From: Micropterus salmoides
Taxonomy: Eukaryota > Chordata > Actinopteri > Centrarchiformes > Centrarchidae
Length of the DNA stretch: 64,000 nucleotides
Direction of reading: 5' to 3'
Assembly: GCF_014851395.1 (NCBI RefSeq)
Contig: NW_024040485.1
Coordinates: 6,100,104-6,164,103 of the forward strand
In this document: piece by piece, positions 35,001-40,762 of the stretch
How the letters are laid out: every line of letters starts with the position of its first letter
Numbering within the stretch: position 1 is the stretch's first letter
Notes under the pieces: generated by a model
What the model was told of the DNA's origin: nothing
What the model saw: the letters and a program-made list of their open reading frames with translations, nothing else
Databases searched by the model: none
Translations under genes and position numbers: made by a program

Positions 35001-36667
35001 AAGTGCTGTTGTTATATAACTGAGAGTGGCAGGGACTCACGTCAGGTAGAAATAAGGAAGTAAAACTATCAAAATGCATCCCAAACATTGGGAGGACAGT
35101 TTGTCCAGGCTCGTCCTTACAGCTGTGAAACAAAGACAACTACAAAAGTCTTTCCTGCAGAAATAACTCAAAGATATACAAGTATTTCATTACATACAGG
35201 TTCACGAATTGAAAATCAAAATTGCATGATTACAAATGTTTCAATTTATTGTGGGTTCTGCCTGATTATATTATTATCATCATCAATATTTGAGGACTAA
35301 AATGGCCACACAGCCCAAAACAGAATTCATACATGAAGAACAAGGCTCATCAAATTTTATGCTGGAACCATCAAATGATTGCCACTTTGCTTGAAAAAGA
35401 ATCAAAGAATAGTGTGGTTATCAAAATAGTTGTTATTTCATAAGTATTTTAATTAACCAAATATTTTCTAAATGAATGCCTTCAGTAGACTGATAGCAAG
35501 CTACCATCTTACTGTCAGTGTTTAAATGATACACGCTGTGTCGTTCCTTGAAATCTGGACTGAATCAGAAGAAGTACAGAGAGGTACTGGCTCAGGAAAA
35601 ATATGAATTGCATTTCAGGTCCTGTTTTTCTTTTAACAATAATGTGGAAGACCCGGTCTGTTGACAGAGCACAACCTCTAACAAGTTACTAATACATTGC
35701 AGAAATGTTCCTGTTAAGCAGAAACCAGACCAAGTAACTAATAGCTAATTTTGGCAGGTGACCAAATGTGATGTGACAAAGAGTGAAATAAGCTGGTGAA
35801 TGTGGGTATGAATTACAACACTATGAACAACTATGACAAGTGAACATAGAGTTAGTTCCTGCCTACAGTTGAACTACAACATTTCCAAGCTGTAGTGTAG
35901 ACAGCATGCTGCCTCTAATGACAGAGCATCCATCTTCAAAACCCTGACGCACGACTGATCCACTCAATGGGCTGCTTGTCATGATTATTTCATGCTGACA
36001 TTACAAAGAAGCTGCTTGGTTGCAGAGCGACAGGGCAGAGAGAGTCATAAATAATGCCGGTGCCCCAAGGCCTCCTAATACTGGCTCTGTGATGCTTTTA
36101 TTGCACGGGGATCAATAGGGATGAAACGAGCAGGAGCTGAGCAAACAGCTGGAGGTACCCACGAGAATCGATTATTCAGTGGAGTACGAGAAGGCAAAGA
36201 AGCGTGCTATTCAATACAGTATCACAGCACGACAAAATAAAGGTGGAGTGCATATATTATACATAATATATATATATACACACATTTATAATATATGCAC
36301 TCCACCTTTATTATGTTACATAATTCACTGTAGTTCTGCCTGTTTTTGAAAAGTCTTGAGAAGCCAGCAGTTGCCAGAACGCCACTGGTCAGAAAGCATA
36401 AAGAAAGCAGAGAAACTTTCTTTGCTAGTTCTACCGTCAAGCAAAGCACTAGACTTCCCAAGTAAAAGACAGCTTTTTTACCAGAAATGCTCTGTTCTGC
36501 TATTGTGCAAAATTGTAGACTGAAGCAAGGTGCAGCTTAAAAGTTAAGTCAGGAGTTGAAAATATAGAACATATTACCTCAGGCGGTGAGCACCTAGTAA
36601 ACACATCATCCTCTTCATGCATTGACATTACTCGAGAAAGTCCTCTCCTCAAACGGATCAGCGCCAT
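19890..36667 (-). CDS. arhgap12: Rho GTPase-activating protein 12-like, spliced CDS (short isoform from the alternative first exon)
   Basis: Seventeen exons joined on the minus strand: 36667-36578, 34573-34304, 31050-30910, 30546-30466, 29787-29659, 28799-28725, 27985-27924, 27064-26983, 25520-25419, 25077-24979, 24068-23966, 23599-23480, 22922-22824, 22643-22566, 22405-22271, 21052-20947, 20064-19890. They total 1947 nt, or 648 residues plus TAG, with matching phases and GT-AG borders throughout. Domains in this numbering: WW1 about 70-99, WW2 about 166-194, PH about 265-377, RhoGAP about 450-648. The RhoGAP arginine finger is R493 (GLYRVSG); conserved K532 and R536 lie in ALKMYFRELPEP. Known for the family: it stimulates GTP hydrolysis on Rac/Rho-type GTPases, acts at adhesion and phagocytic membranes, and the human protein is about 846 residues with an N-terminal SH3. 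That SH3 region is not in the window. WW2, the SRSLDR...PIVLTKWRHS linker and the NVTKI PH start favour ARHGAP12 over ARHGAP27. Whether this is the a or b teleost copy cannot be decided here. Confidence 0.9.
20480..20810. repeat. Dispersed ATTAATC-type repeat copy in an arhgap12 intron
   Basis: Shares ATCTTTGAGTTTTGGACTGT, TTCTCACCATTTTCTGACAT and TAGACCAAACAATC-like segments with the copy at 38925-39170. Degenerate and non-coding. Confidence 0.5.
20947..21052 (-). CDS. arhgap12: arhgap12 RhoGAP exon 4
   Basis: Bounded by TCTGCAG and AGGAA|GTAAGA. Reads (K)SPDYKQRVQSIKELVR, then QLPKPNHDTMQALFKHLR, residues 556-590. LP.PN.DT...LF.HL is a standard RhoGAP helix. The preceding intron carries the 0.8-kb TTAA-flanked element. 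Confidence 0.95.
21122..21944. mobile_element. TTAA-flanked non-autonomous element (piggyBac-like) in an arhgap12 intron
   Basis: TTAA at 21118-21121 and 21945-21948 flank termini AGCCCCCCTCCAGCCAGTTT and, inverted, AGTCCCCCTCCAGTTTATTT. The TTAA target points to a piggyBac-type origin. The 104-codon internal frame at 21369-21683 has no recognisable transposase, so it is non-autonomous at about 823 bp. It sits between RhoGAP exons 3 and 4. Confidence 0.65.
22271..22405 (-). CDS. arhgap12: arhgap12 RhoGAP exon 3 (44 codons plus split ends)
   Basis: Bounded by TTCCCAG and ATCA|GTACGT. Reads DEKVNLADGKWEDIHVTSGA, LKMYFRELPEPLFTYTYFND and FVNAI, residues 511-555. K532 and R536 in LKMYFRELPEPLF are the conserved Lys and Arg of the GTPase-binding face. 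Confidence 0.96.
22566..22643 (-). CDS. arhgap12: arhgap12 RhoGAP exon 2 with the arginine finger
   Basis: Bounded by CCTGCAG and CACG|GTAAGG. Reads GLSVDGLYRVSGNLAVIQ, then KLRFAVNH, residues 485-510. R493 in GLYRVSG is the catalytic arginine finger that reaches into the GTPase active site, so catalytic ability is predicted. Confidence 0.96.
22824..22922 (-). CDS. arhgap12: arhgap12 RhoGAP exon 1 (DQVFG...)
   Basis: Bounded by TCTTCAG and AATG|GTGGGT. Reads DQVFGCSLSSLCSKENSTVP, then GFVKMCIDHVENN, residues 452-484. It forms the first helices of the RhoGAP fold; VP.FV..CI..VE is typical of the family. Confidence 0.95.
23480..23599 (-). CDS. arhgap12: arhgap12 exon leading into the RhoGAP domain
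   Basis: Bounded by CTGCAG and AAAG|GTACCA, starting and ending inside codons. Reads (A)LKTSVSTDCSDNKKTKHK, LKKFLTRRPTLQAVRDK and GYIK, residues 412-451. The RRPTLQAVR.KGYI(K/R)DQVFG block is the conserved entry to the ARHGAP12/15/27 GAP domain. Confidence 0.95.
23966..24068 (-). CDS. arhgap12: arhgap12 acidic linker exon between PH and RhoGAP
   Basis: Starts after TCTCAG and ends CAGAG|GTCTGT, leaving one base of a split codon. Residues 378-411: AWESDEAIEEDMPESPGAEK, then HDKEKEHRDSKKGR. A GC donor ten bases inside (AAAG|GCAGAG) would keep the phase. The downstream GT is preferred because KKGRALKTS then aligns without a gap with the vertebrate KKLRSFKVS region. Confidence 0.88.
24979..25077 (-). 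CDS. arhgap12: arhgap12 exon, PH domain C-terminal helix (33 codons)
   Basis: Bounded by TTGCAG and CAT|GTGAGG, phase 0, residues 345-377. Reads LKTRQGTELLIQSDNEGTAT, then EWFRALQDTISTH. The EWFRAL segment carries the invariant tryptophan of the final PH helix, at about residue 366. Confidence 0.95.
25419..25520 (-). CDS. arhgap12: arhgap12 exon, PH domain middle (34 codons)
   Basis: Bounded by TGTCCAG and GAG|GTGGGA, phase 0, residues 311-344. Reads FGGGQSKPEFTVDLRGGSVE, then WASKDKSSKKHVIE. This corresponds to the QSKPEFTVDLKGA...ASKDKSSKKNV block of ARHGAP12. The basic residues could contribute to phosphoinositide binding. Confidence 0.95.
25521..26982. other. arhgap12 intron, purine-rich stretch
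   Basis: No coding evidence. The segment 26300-26620 is strongly purine-rich on the plus strand (GAGGAGG and GGAAGG runs), which produces long spurious frames on both strands. Confidence 0.5.
26983..27064 (-). CDS. arhgap12: arhgap12 exon, PH domain beta3-beta4
   Basis: Bounded by TTGCAG and TGG|GTTAGT. One base completes the Arg codon, then KNWTSSWTVLQGSTLLFAKG and QGGGTSW (residues 284-310). W-S-S-W-x-V-L-Q-G is the classic PH beta3 strand. The exon is too short to stand out as an open frame. It was found by following the phase and homology between its neighbours, and its borders fit both exactly. Confidence 0.92.
27924..27985 (-). CDS. arhgap12: arhgap12 exon, start of PH domain
   Basis: Starts after CTCCAG and ends GTACG|GTGAGT, entering in phase 0 and leaving with two bases of a codon. 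Residues 263 to about 283: PSERCGILNVTKITEYGKKV and the first part of Arg283. GILNVTKI..GKKVRKNW is the beta1-beta2 opening of the ARHGAP12-type PH domain. Confidence 0.92.
28725..28799 (-). CDS. arhgap12: arhgap12 Pro/Ser-rich exon (25 codons)
   Basis: Starts after CACTAG and ends TCT|GTTAGT, phase 0 at both ends, residues 238-262. Reads DAPPGPKPPSPDTDSCPPS, then PKPPSS. It is low in complexity and poorly conserved, but it sits where ARHGAP12 has a similar Ser/Pro stretch with SSPSSPKH. As a symmetric phase-0 exon it could be skipped without breaking the frame. Confidence 0.82.
29659..29787 (-). CDS. arhgap12: arhgap12 linker exon (43 codons)
   Basis: Starts after CTCTCCAG and ends AAG|GTCTGA, phase 0, residues 195-237. 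Reads YNLSPPKPSGDAP, KSRSLDRKHVD, PIVLTKWRHSAYVHD and PIDK. The KSRSLDR and PIVLTKWRHS blocks are hallmarks of ARHGAP12 and its closest paralogues. KSRSLDR is a basic Ser-containing segment, a plausible phosphorylation or 14-3-3 site (inference). Confidence 0.92.
30466..30546 (-). CDS. arhgap12: arhgap12 exon with WW2 (27 codons)
   Basis: Bounded by ACCAG and AAG|GTAAAA, phase 0. It encodes WLKHVDDQGRPYYY, then SADGSRSEWELPK, residues 168-194, nearly the whole second WW domain with both tryptophans (168, 190) and P193. This stretch is almost unchanged across vertebrate ARHGAP12 and is one of the main reasons for the gene call. Confidence 0.95.
30910..31050 (-). CDS. arhgap12: arhgap12 exon between WW1 and WW2 (47 codons)
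   Basis: Bounded by CTCCAG and AAG|GTAACG, phase 0 at both ends, encoding residues 121-167. It starts PLSSEDTCFSTYSSQSDSQY, then GSPPRGWSEEMDEQGHTLY, and ends SDYTNEK. The GW...EQG..LY pattern looks like a degenerate WW repeat directly before WW2. The vertebrate ARHGAP12 linker has the same layout. Confidence 0.93.
31820..32894 (-). mobile_element. Tc1/mariner-type element with a nested insertion, in an arhgap12 intron
   Basis: Termini CAGTCGGGTTCAAAACAATA (31820) and, inverted, CAGTTGTGTTCAGAATAATA (32894) are flanked by TA on both sides. The decayed minus-strand transposase reads FKPQYTMKKVKHGRTSIM, CFSYYGVGHVYLLPGI, then TSKRATSWFQTSKNNVMEGP and QLPDLNPVENL. The nested stretch of about 100 bp at 32210-32310 (AGGGGTGGGGGGAAAAAAAA, ATCGATAC and GTATCGCGATA) interrupts the frame just before TSKRATSW. 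Confidence 0.8.
32210..32312. mobile_element. Small GATATCG/ATCGATAC repeat nested in the mariner
   Basis: Starts TAGGGGTGGGGGGAAAAAAA and holds CGATA motifs. It resembles the hAT-like end at 5985 and the repeat at 37945-38744. Because it splits a transposase reading frame, it inserted after the mariner did. Confidence 0.5.
33941..34134. mobile_element. 194-bp MITE with 17-bp terminal inverted repeats
   Basis: GGGCCTCATGCAAGAAC at the left and, inverted, GGGCCTTATGCAAGAAC at the right: 16 of 17 positions agree. The interior is non-coding. No clear target duplication, so the superfamily is open. It lies 170 bp from the arhgap12 WW1 exon on the donor side. Confidence 0.7.
34304..34573 (-). CDS. 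arhgap12: arhgap12 exon with WW1 (90 codons)
   Basis: Begins after a pyrimidine-rich tract ending in CATCAG and ends at GAG|GTATGG, phase 0 at both ends. It encodes residues 31-120 of the short isoform. The Tyr motif SPVYTNLQEL is followed by the first WW domain, from GDWETYKDQNGRHFYYN to TQERTWKPPR, with signature tryptophans at about 73 and 95 and the closing prolines. WW domains bind Pro-rich partners. This is the 5'-most exon in the window that is certain. Confidence 0.93.
36000..36150. other. Candidate conserved non-coding element
   Basis: A compositionally complex block with GAGTCATAAATAATGCCGG, GCTTTTATTGCACGGGGATC and an E-box CAGCTG, unlike the AT-rich surroundings. No coding frame. 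Regulatory identity is inference only. Confidence 0.25.
36236..36312. repeat. Perfect 26-bp inverted repeat with 25-nt spacer (77-nt stem-loop)
   Basis: The arm at 36236-36261 starts AATAAAGGTGGAGTGC and then ATATATTATA. The arm at 36287-36312 is its exact reverse complement. The spacer is mostly (TA)n. A transcript of either strand would fold into one uninterrupted stem the size of a pre-miRNA hairpin. It lies in the intron 3' of the candidate alternative first exon. It may equally be a MITE remnant. Confidence 0.95.
36578..36667 (-). CDS. arhgap12: Candidate alternative first coding exon of arhgap12 (30 residues)
   Basis: Reads MALIRLRRGLSRVMSMHEED..., ending in SPPE, and is followed by a GTAATA donor at 36577. 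The ATG has A at -3 and G at +4 (good Kozak). An in-frame TAA lies 12 nt upstream, so translation cannot extend further 5' in this transcript. The exon ends in phase 0, which is what exon 34573-34304 needs. The result would be an arhgap12 isoform with a basic N-terminus and no SH3 domain. This is inference from splice signals and phase; I recall no homologous exon. It could instead be an internal exon using a weak AG just before AGACAATGG, or chance. Confidence 0.5.
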
Positions 36668-36780
36668 TGTCTCTGCTTAATATTTTAGAGTGTTGAGTTA
36701 GTGTCTCTTTTACTGTATGCAGCGTTCACTGGTGACACCGTTCTGTGGTCTTCCTGTATGCTGCTGAGTGAACATGTGAT
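36668..36780 (-). promoter_or_regulatory. Possible promoter or 5' UTR of the short arhgap12 isoform
   Basis: DNA immediately upstream of the candidate first exon. On the minus strand it holds an adjacent ETS-like (AGGAAG) and RUNX-like (ACCACAG) pair at about 36757-36743, some 80 bp before the ATG, and an A/T-rich stretch close to the ATG. There is no clear TATA box or CpG island. The assignment depends on the exon being real. Confidence 0.2.
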
Positions 36781-37944
36781 TTGTTGCATGGATCTGTCAA
36801 AGGGGAAGTGCTGGCAGTCAATCAACCATTAAAAGCCACTGAGTTAGTATCCCCACTCCAGTGTCGGCCGCAAAAAACACATTTTCCTCTCAAACCTGGT
36901 GGTAAGCTCGACAAACTGCCCACAAAAATGTTTAAGAGGTGTAATTTTATCCAGCAGTGTACAGTGGAGCAGCTATACCGGAGACCATTTTTTGGTATTC
37001 CCAATCACATCGTGTGGATTTAAACTAATTCAAGATCATTAAGCAACTAATATCACACCTGTGCAGGACTCAAAATCCGTTCTCAGTATTTAGTCTTGCC
37101 AATTTCAGTCAAGGGAGGTGAAGTTGAAGATTACACTGAAAGGAGGTTTAATTTAGAGTATTGATACAGCTGGATGAAACAAGAACAGAAGGAGCGCAGT
37201 CCTGAAAATGTTTTTTTTTTTTTACATTAAAATAAAAGTCTTATATCCTCAAATTGCAACTTAACAGCAATTTCAAGAAGTACCCTTATTGTCAGTCTGG
37301 TTTTGAACCGATTTTAAAAGGCAACAAGGTTGTGAAACCCTCTCAGCAGGAGGTTCATGTAAAGCCAAAGCAAAAAACAACAATAGCAAAACTGCAGCAA
37401 TATGGTTTATGTCAAATAACAGCATGTATTATGTAACTAAAGGCTGTACCGCCACGTTGGCTTATTACAAATGCATGAGGTGTCTCTTCTCTCCATTCTA
37501 ACAGCGGTATTCCTGAGCAGCTGGTGGTGGACAGCTGGTGTGAACAGACTGACCACCTAATCAATACTGAGCCCCTAAAGCCACTGAACATTAAGAGTTG
37601 ACCTCTCACATCGAGGGAACTGCTCTCTTTCAAAGTACACTGTGATTTAGTAGAGGTTACCAGGTGTACAAGTGTTTTCATTTCCTATAGGTTGTGAAGT
37701 GGCAGGAATTACTTTGGGCATCCAGGATTTTCAAAGTGAGAGTCTTGATCTTTTTCTGCACAGGTAATGTTAGGCAGCTGGATAGACATGAAACTTTCAT
37801 GGTTGAATTATCATTTTCAAAGATGAGCACCTGAATTAGATAATAAACTTTGATAAAAAGTCAAAAGTACAAGCCTGTGTATGAGACGAGACAAGTCAGT
37901 TTATCTGTAAAAAAAACAAAAACAAAACACCCAATCAAATTAAT

Positions 37945-38744
37945 CACAGGATACCTCACGATACGATACACGGCTCCCGATACCAATAATATCACGATAC
38001 AGCAATTCTGCGATAAATATATTGCTAGACAATCCTAAAATGATACATCACAATATCTAACTATGAATACAAAATGTCTGTGAAAAGGTCTATTTATTCG
38101 CTGCAAATCCAAACTGTTAGAAAACAGCACAATCCTGCAGCACATGGAACTACAGAGCAACTATGAAAAATTAACATAACAAGCATTTCTTTACAAAAGG
38201 AGCATAAAAAATCAAATTAACTGAATTTACAGAAAATACAAATTGCTGTGTACCACCTAAGTCTTTTATGTACATTACATTATAGTGATACTGTTGACTG
38301 ATTATGCTGCCCTTTCTCCATCTAGTGATAGCTGTATTTTTAGTCCCCCGGGAATTTTAAGTTTGTGTTTTGACCCTTTGGGGTTGCTGTAGCTAGTCAC
38401 TGTGGAGCAGATCAAGCCAGTGAAGTTAGCAGCTCTTTTTTATTTCACACAGAGCACAGGAAACGTTACCTTAAGTATTTGCAAAATGTGTCACTCTGGA
38501 TGTTCAGCATGTGAAGCTAAATGTGTAGTTAATGTTAAGATTATATTATCGCGATTGTGATGCTAATATCCGTTAGTATGTCAATGGAGATTCCTATCAT
38601 ACGTCAGCCTTGAGCTAACCGTCAAAGCGCTATTTAAATAAAACAAACAAAAAAACCCTGATATGATGGGCCGGAATATCATACAGTATCATGGAAAAAT
38701 GTACAACGATATATTGCTATATCAATTGTTTGGCACACCCCTAG
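37945..38744. mobile_element. hAT-like repeat rich in GATAC/CGATA motifs
   Basis: The left part has CACGATACGATACACGG and ATATCACGATACAGCAATT. The right end is ACGATATATTGCTATATC then TTGTTTGGCACACCCCTAG. The right terminus is typical of hAT-type teleost elements; the left terminus and target duplication are not clear. Confidence 0.5.
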
Positions 38745-38924
38745 TTTAAATCATTTCACTTTCAGATTCTGGATAAATGTTAAATGAATTCAGCAACCAT
38801 TATGTGGCATTTTGTTTCTAATTGCAGTGACGAGGCATTTTGAATTTGCTACAGCTCTGATTCTTCCTCAGAGTAATGTTTGCTGATGTTTCCAAACTGA
38901 AAGAACAAAAGACACGACTTCTCA

Positions 38925-39170
38925 CAATTTGAAATAATCAATTCACTTTTATCAAGCGAAGAGGGTTAAATATTCTCTAGTTCCAGCTTCTTCAATCTGA
39001 GGATTTTCTCTTTGGCATACCATTATAAATGAAATATCTTTGAGTTTTGCACTTTAGGCTTTGTGAGAGGCGTTTCTCACTATTTTCTAGTAGACCATTT
39101 GATTAATCAAAAACACAATCAATCGATAGAAGTCAATAAGAAAAAGATTACTAGTTGCAGCGCCACTTAA
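38925..39170. repeat. Dispersed ATTAATC-type repeat copy
   Basis: Contains ATCTTTGAGTTTTGCACTTT, TTCTCACTATTTTCTAGTAG, TTTGATTAATCAAAAAC and ACTAGTTGCAGCGCCACTT, matching segments of the copy at 20480-20810. Confidence 0.5.
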
Positions 39171-39189
39171 GGATTTCATTAAATATACA

Positions 39190-40655
39190 GTCCTCTCCAA
39201 AAGTATTGGAACAATAAGGCAAATTCCTTTGTTTCTGTTGTTCACTGAAGACATTTGGGTTTAAGATCAAAACATGAGTATGAGACAAGAGTTCAGAATT
39301 TCAGCTTTTATTTCATGGTATTCACATCTAGATGTGTTAAACAACTCAGGACATATCACCCTTTGTTTGAACCCACCCATTTTTCAAGTGAGCAAAACTA
39401 TTGGAACATGTGACTGCCAGATGTTTCTTGTTGCCCAGGTGTTGCCTTTTAGGTTGATTGTCCAAACATATAATAGCTCTGCATGACTAGTCTAAGTTTT
39501 CATCCTTGGTTCAAACCTATAAAGACTGCATTTCCTGTTAAAGAGGATAAACCAACATGAGACACAGAGAGCTGTCTGTGGGAGAAAAGCAAGCCATTGT
39601 CAAGCTGAGAAAAGAAGGAAAATTGACCAGAGCCATTGGACAAACATTGAGCATAGCAAGCACAACAATTTGGAATGAAAAAGAAAACTACTGGTGTACT
39701 GAGCAACAGACATCCAACAGGTCGGCCAAGGAAAACAACAGTAGTTGATGACAGAAATATGGTGAGAGCTGTGAAGAAAACCCCCAAAACATCAGGAAGT
39801 GACATCACCAACGACCTCCACAGTGCAGGGTGAAGGTATCACAATCCACTGTTGGAAGAAGACTCAGAGAGCAGAAATATAGAGGCCACACCACAAGATG
39901 CAAACCACTCATGGGCAGGAAGAATCGGAAGGCCAGATTGAAATTTGCAAAGTACAGAGATGAGCCACAAAAGTTCTGGATCACAATCTTTTGGACTGAT
40001 GAGACCAAGATTAATCTCTAGCAAAGTGCTGGAAAGGCCAAAGTGTGGAGAAAGAAAGTGCTCATCTGTGAAGCATGGAGGTAATGTCATGGCTTGGGCG
40101 TGCATGGCTGCTTCTGGAACAGCCTCATTAATATTTAGTGATGATGTAACTGATGATGGTCGCAGCAGAATGAATTCAGAAGTGGACAGAAACATTTTGT
40201 CTGCCAATTTACGGAGAAATGCATTGAAACTAATCAGGAGGTCGTTTATCATGCAGCAGGACAATGATCCAAAGAACACTGCCAACAAAACAAAGGACTT
40301 TATCAGGGGGAAAAGCTGAAAGTTTCAGACTGGCCAAGTCAATCAACTGACCTAAACCCAATAGAGCATGCATTTCACCTCCTTAAGAGGAGACTGAAGG
40401 GATAAACGCCCCGAAACAAACTGAAAGAAGCTGCGGTAAAAGCCTGGAATAGCATCACAAATGCAGAATGCAACAGTTTGGTGAGGCAGTTATTGCAAGG
40501 AAGGGTTACACCACCAAATATTAAATGATATTTACTTTAAGATTAGTTGTTCCATTACTTTTGCTCACCTAAGAATGCTGTGGTCTAATATAAACGGTGA
40601 TATGTCCTAATTTGTTTAAAACATCTAGATGTGAATACCAGAAAATAAAAGCTGC
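39190..40655 (+). mobile_element. Tc1-like DNA transposon, right terminus truncated
   Basis: Left end begins CAGTCCTCTCCAAAAGTATTG. A subterminal segment near 39302-39362 (CAGCTTTTATTTCATGGTATTC, AGGACATATCACC) is inverted at about 40655-40590. The outer about 110 bp of the right terminus is missing. It encloses a decayed DD34E transposase. It sits in the long 5' intron of arhgap12. Confidence 0.85.
39557..40527 (+). pseudogene. Tc1-like transposase pseudogene
   Basis: ATG at 39557 opens MRHRELSVGEKQAIVKLRKE (helix-turn-helix start). It continues in other frames with VSQSTVGRRLREQKYRGHTT, ARLKFAKYRDEPQKFW, WTDETKINL (first Asp), QQDNDPKNTANKTKDF (second Asp) and DLNPIEHAF (Glu). Frameshifts lie near 39690-39830 and 40320, and a TAG follows KINL at 40019. 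All three catalytic residues can still be read, but not in one frame. Confidence 0.85.
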
Positions 40656-40709
40656 AGGCAATCACAGCACCTACTGTACAGTCTACAGTAAGAAGTACTG
40701 AGCCTGAAG

Positions 40710-40710
<1 letters not shown>

Positions 40711-40759
<49 letters not shown>
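40711..40759. repeat. (CA)n microsatellite
   Basis: Uninterrupted CA tract of about 49 nt, just past the truncated Tc1 element. Confidence 0.95.
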
Positions 40760-40762
<3 letters not shown>

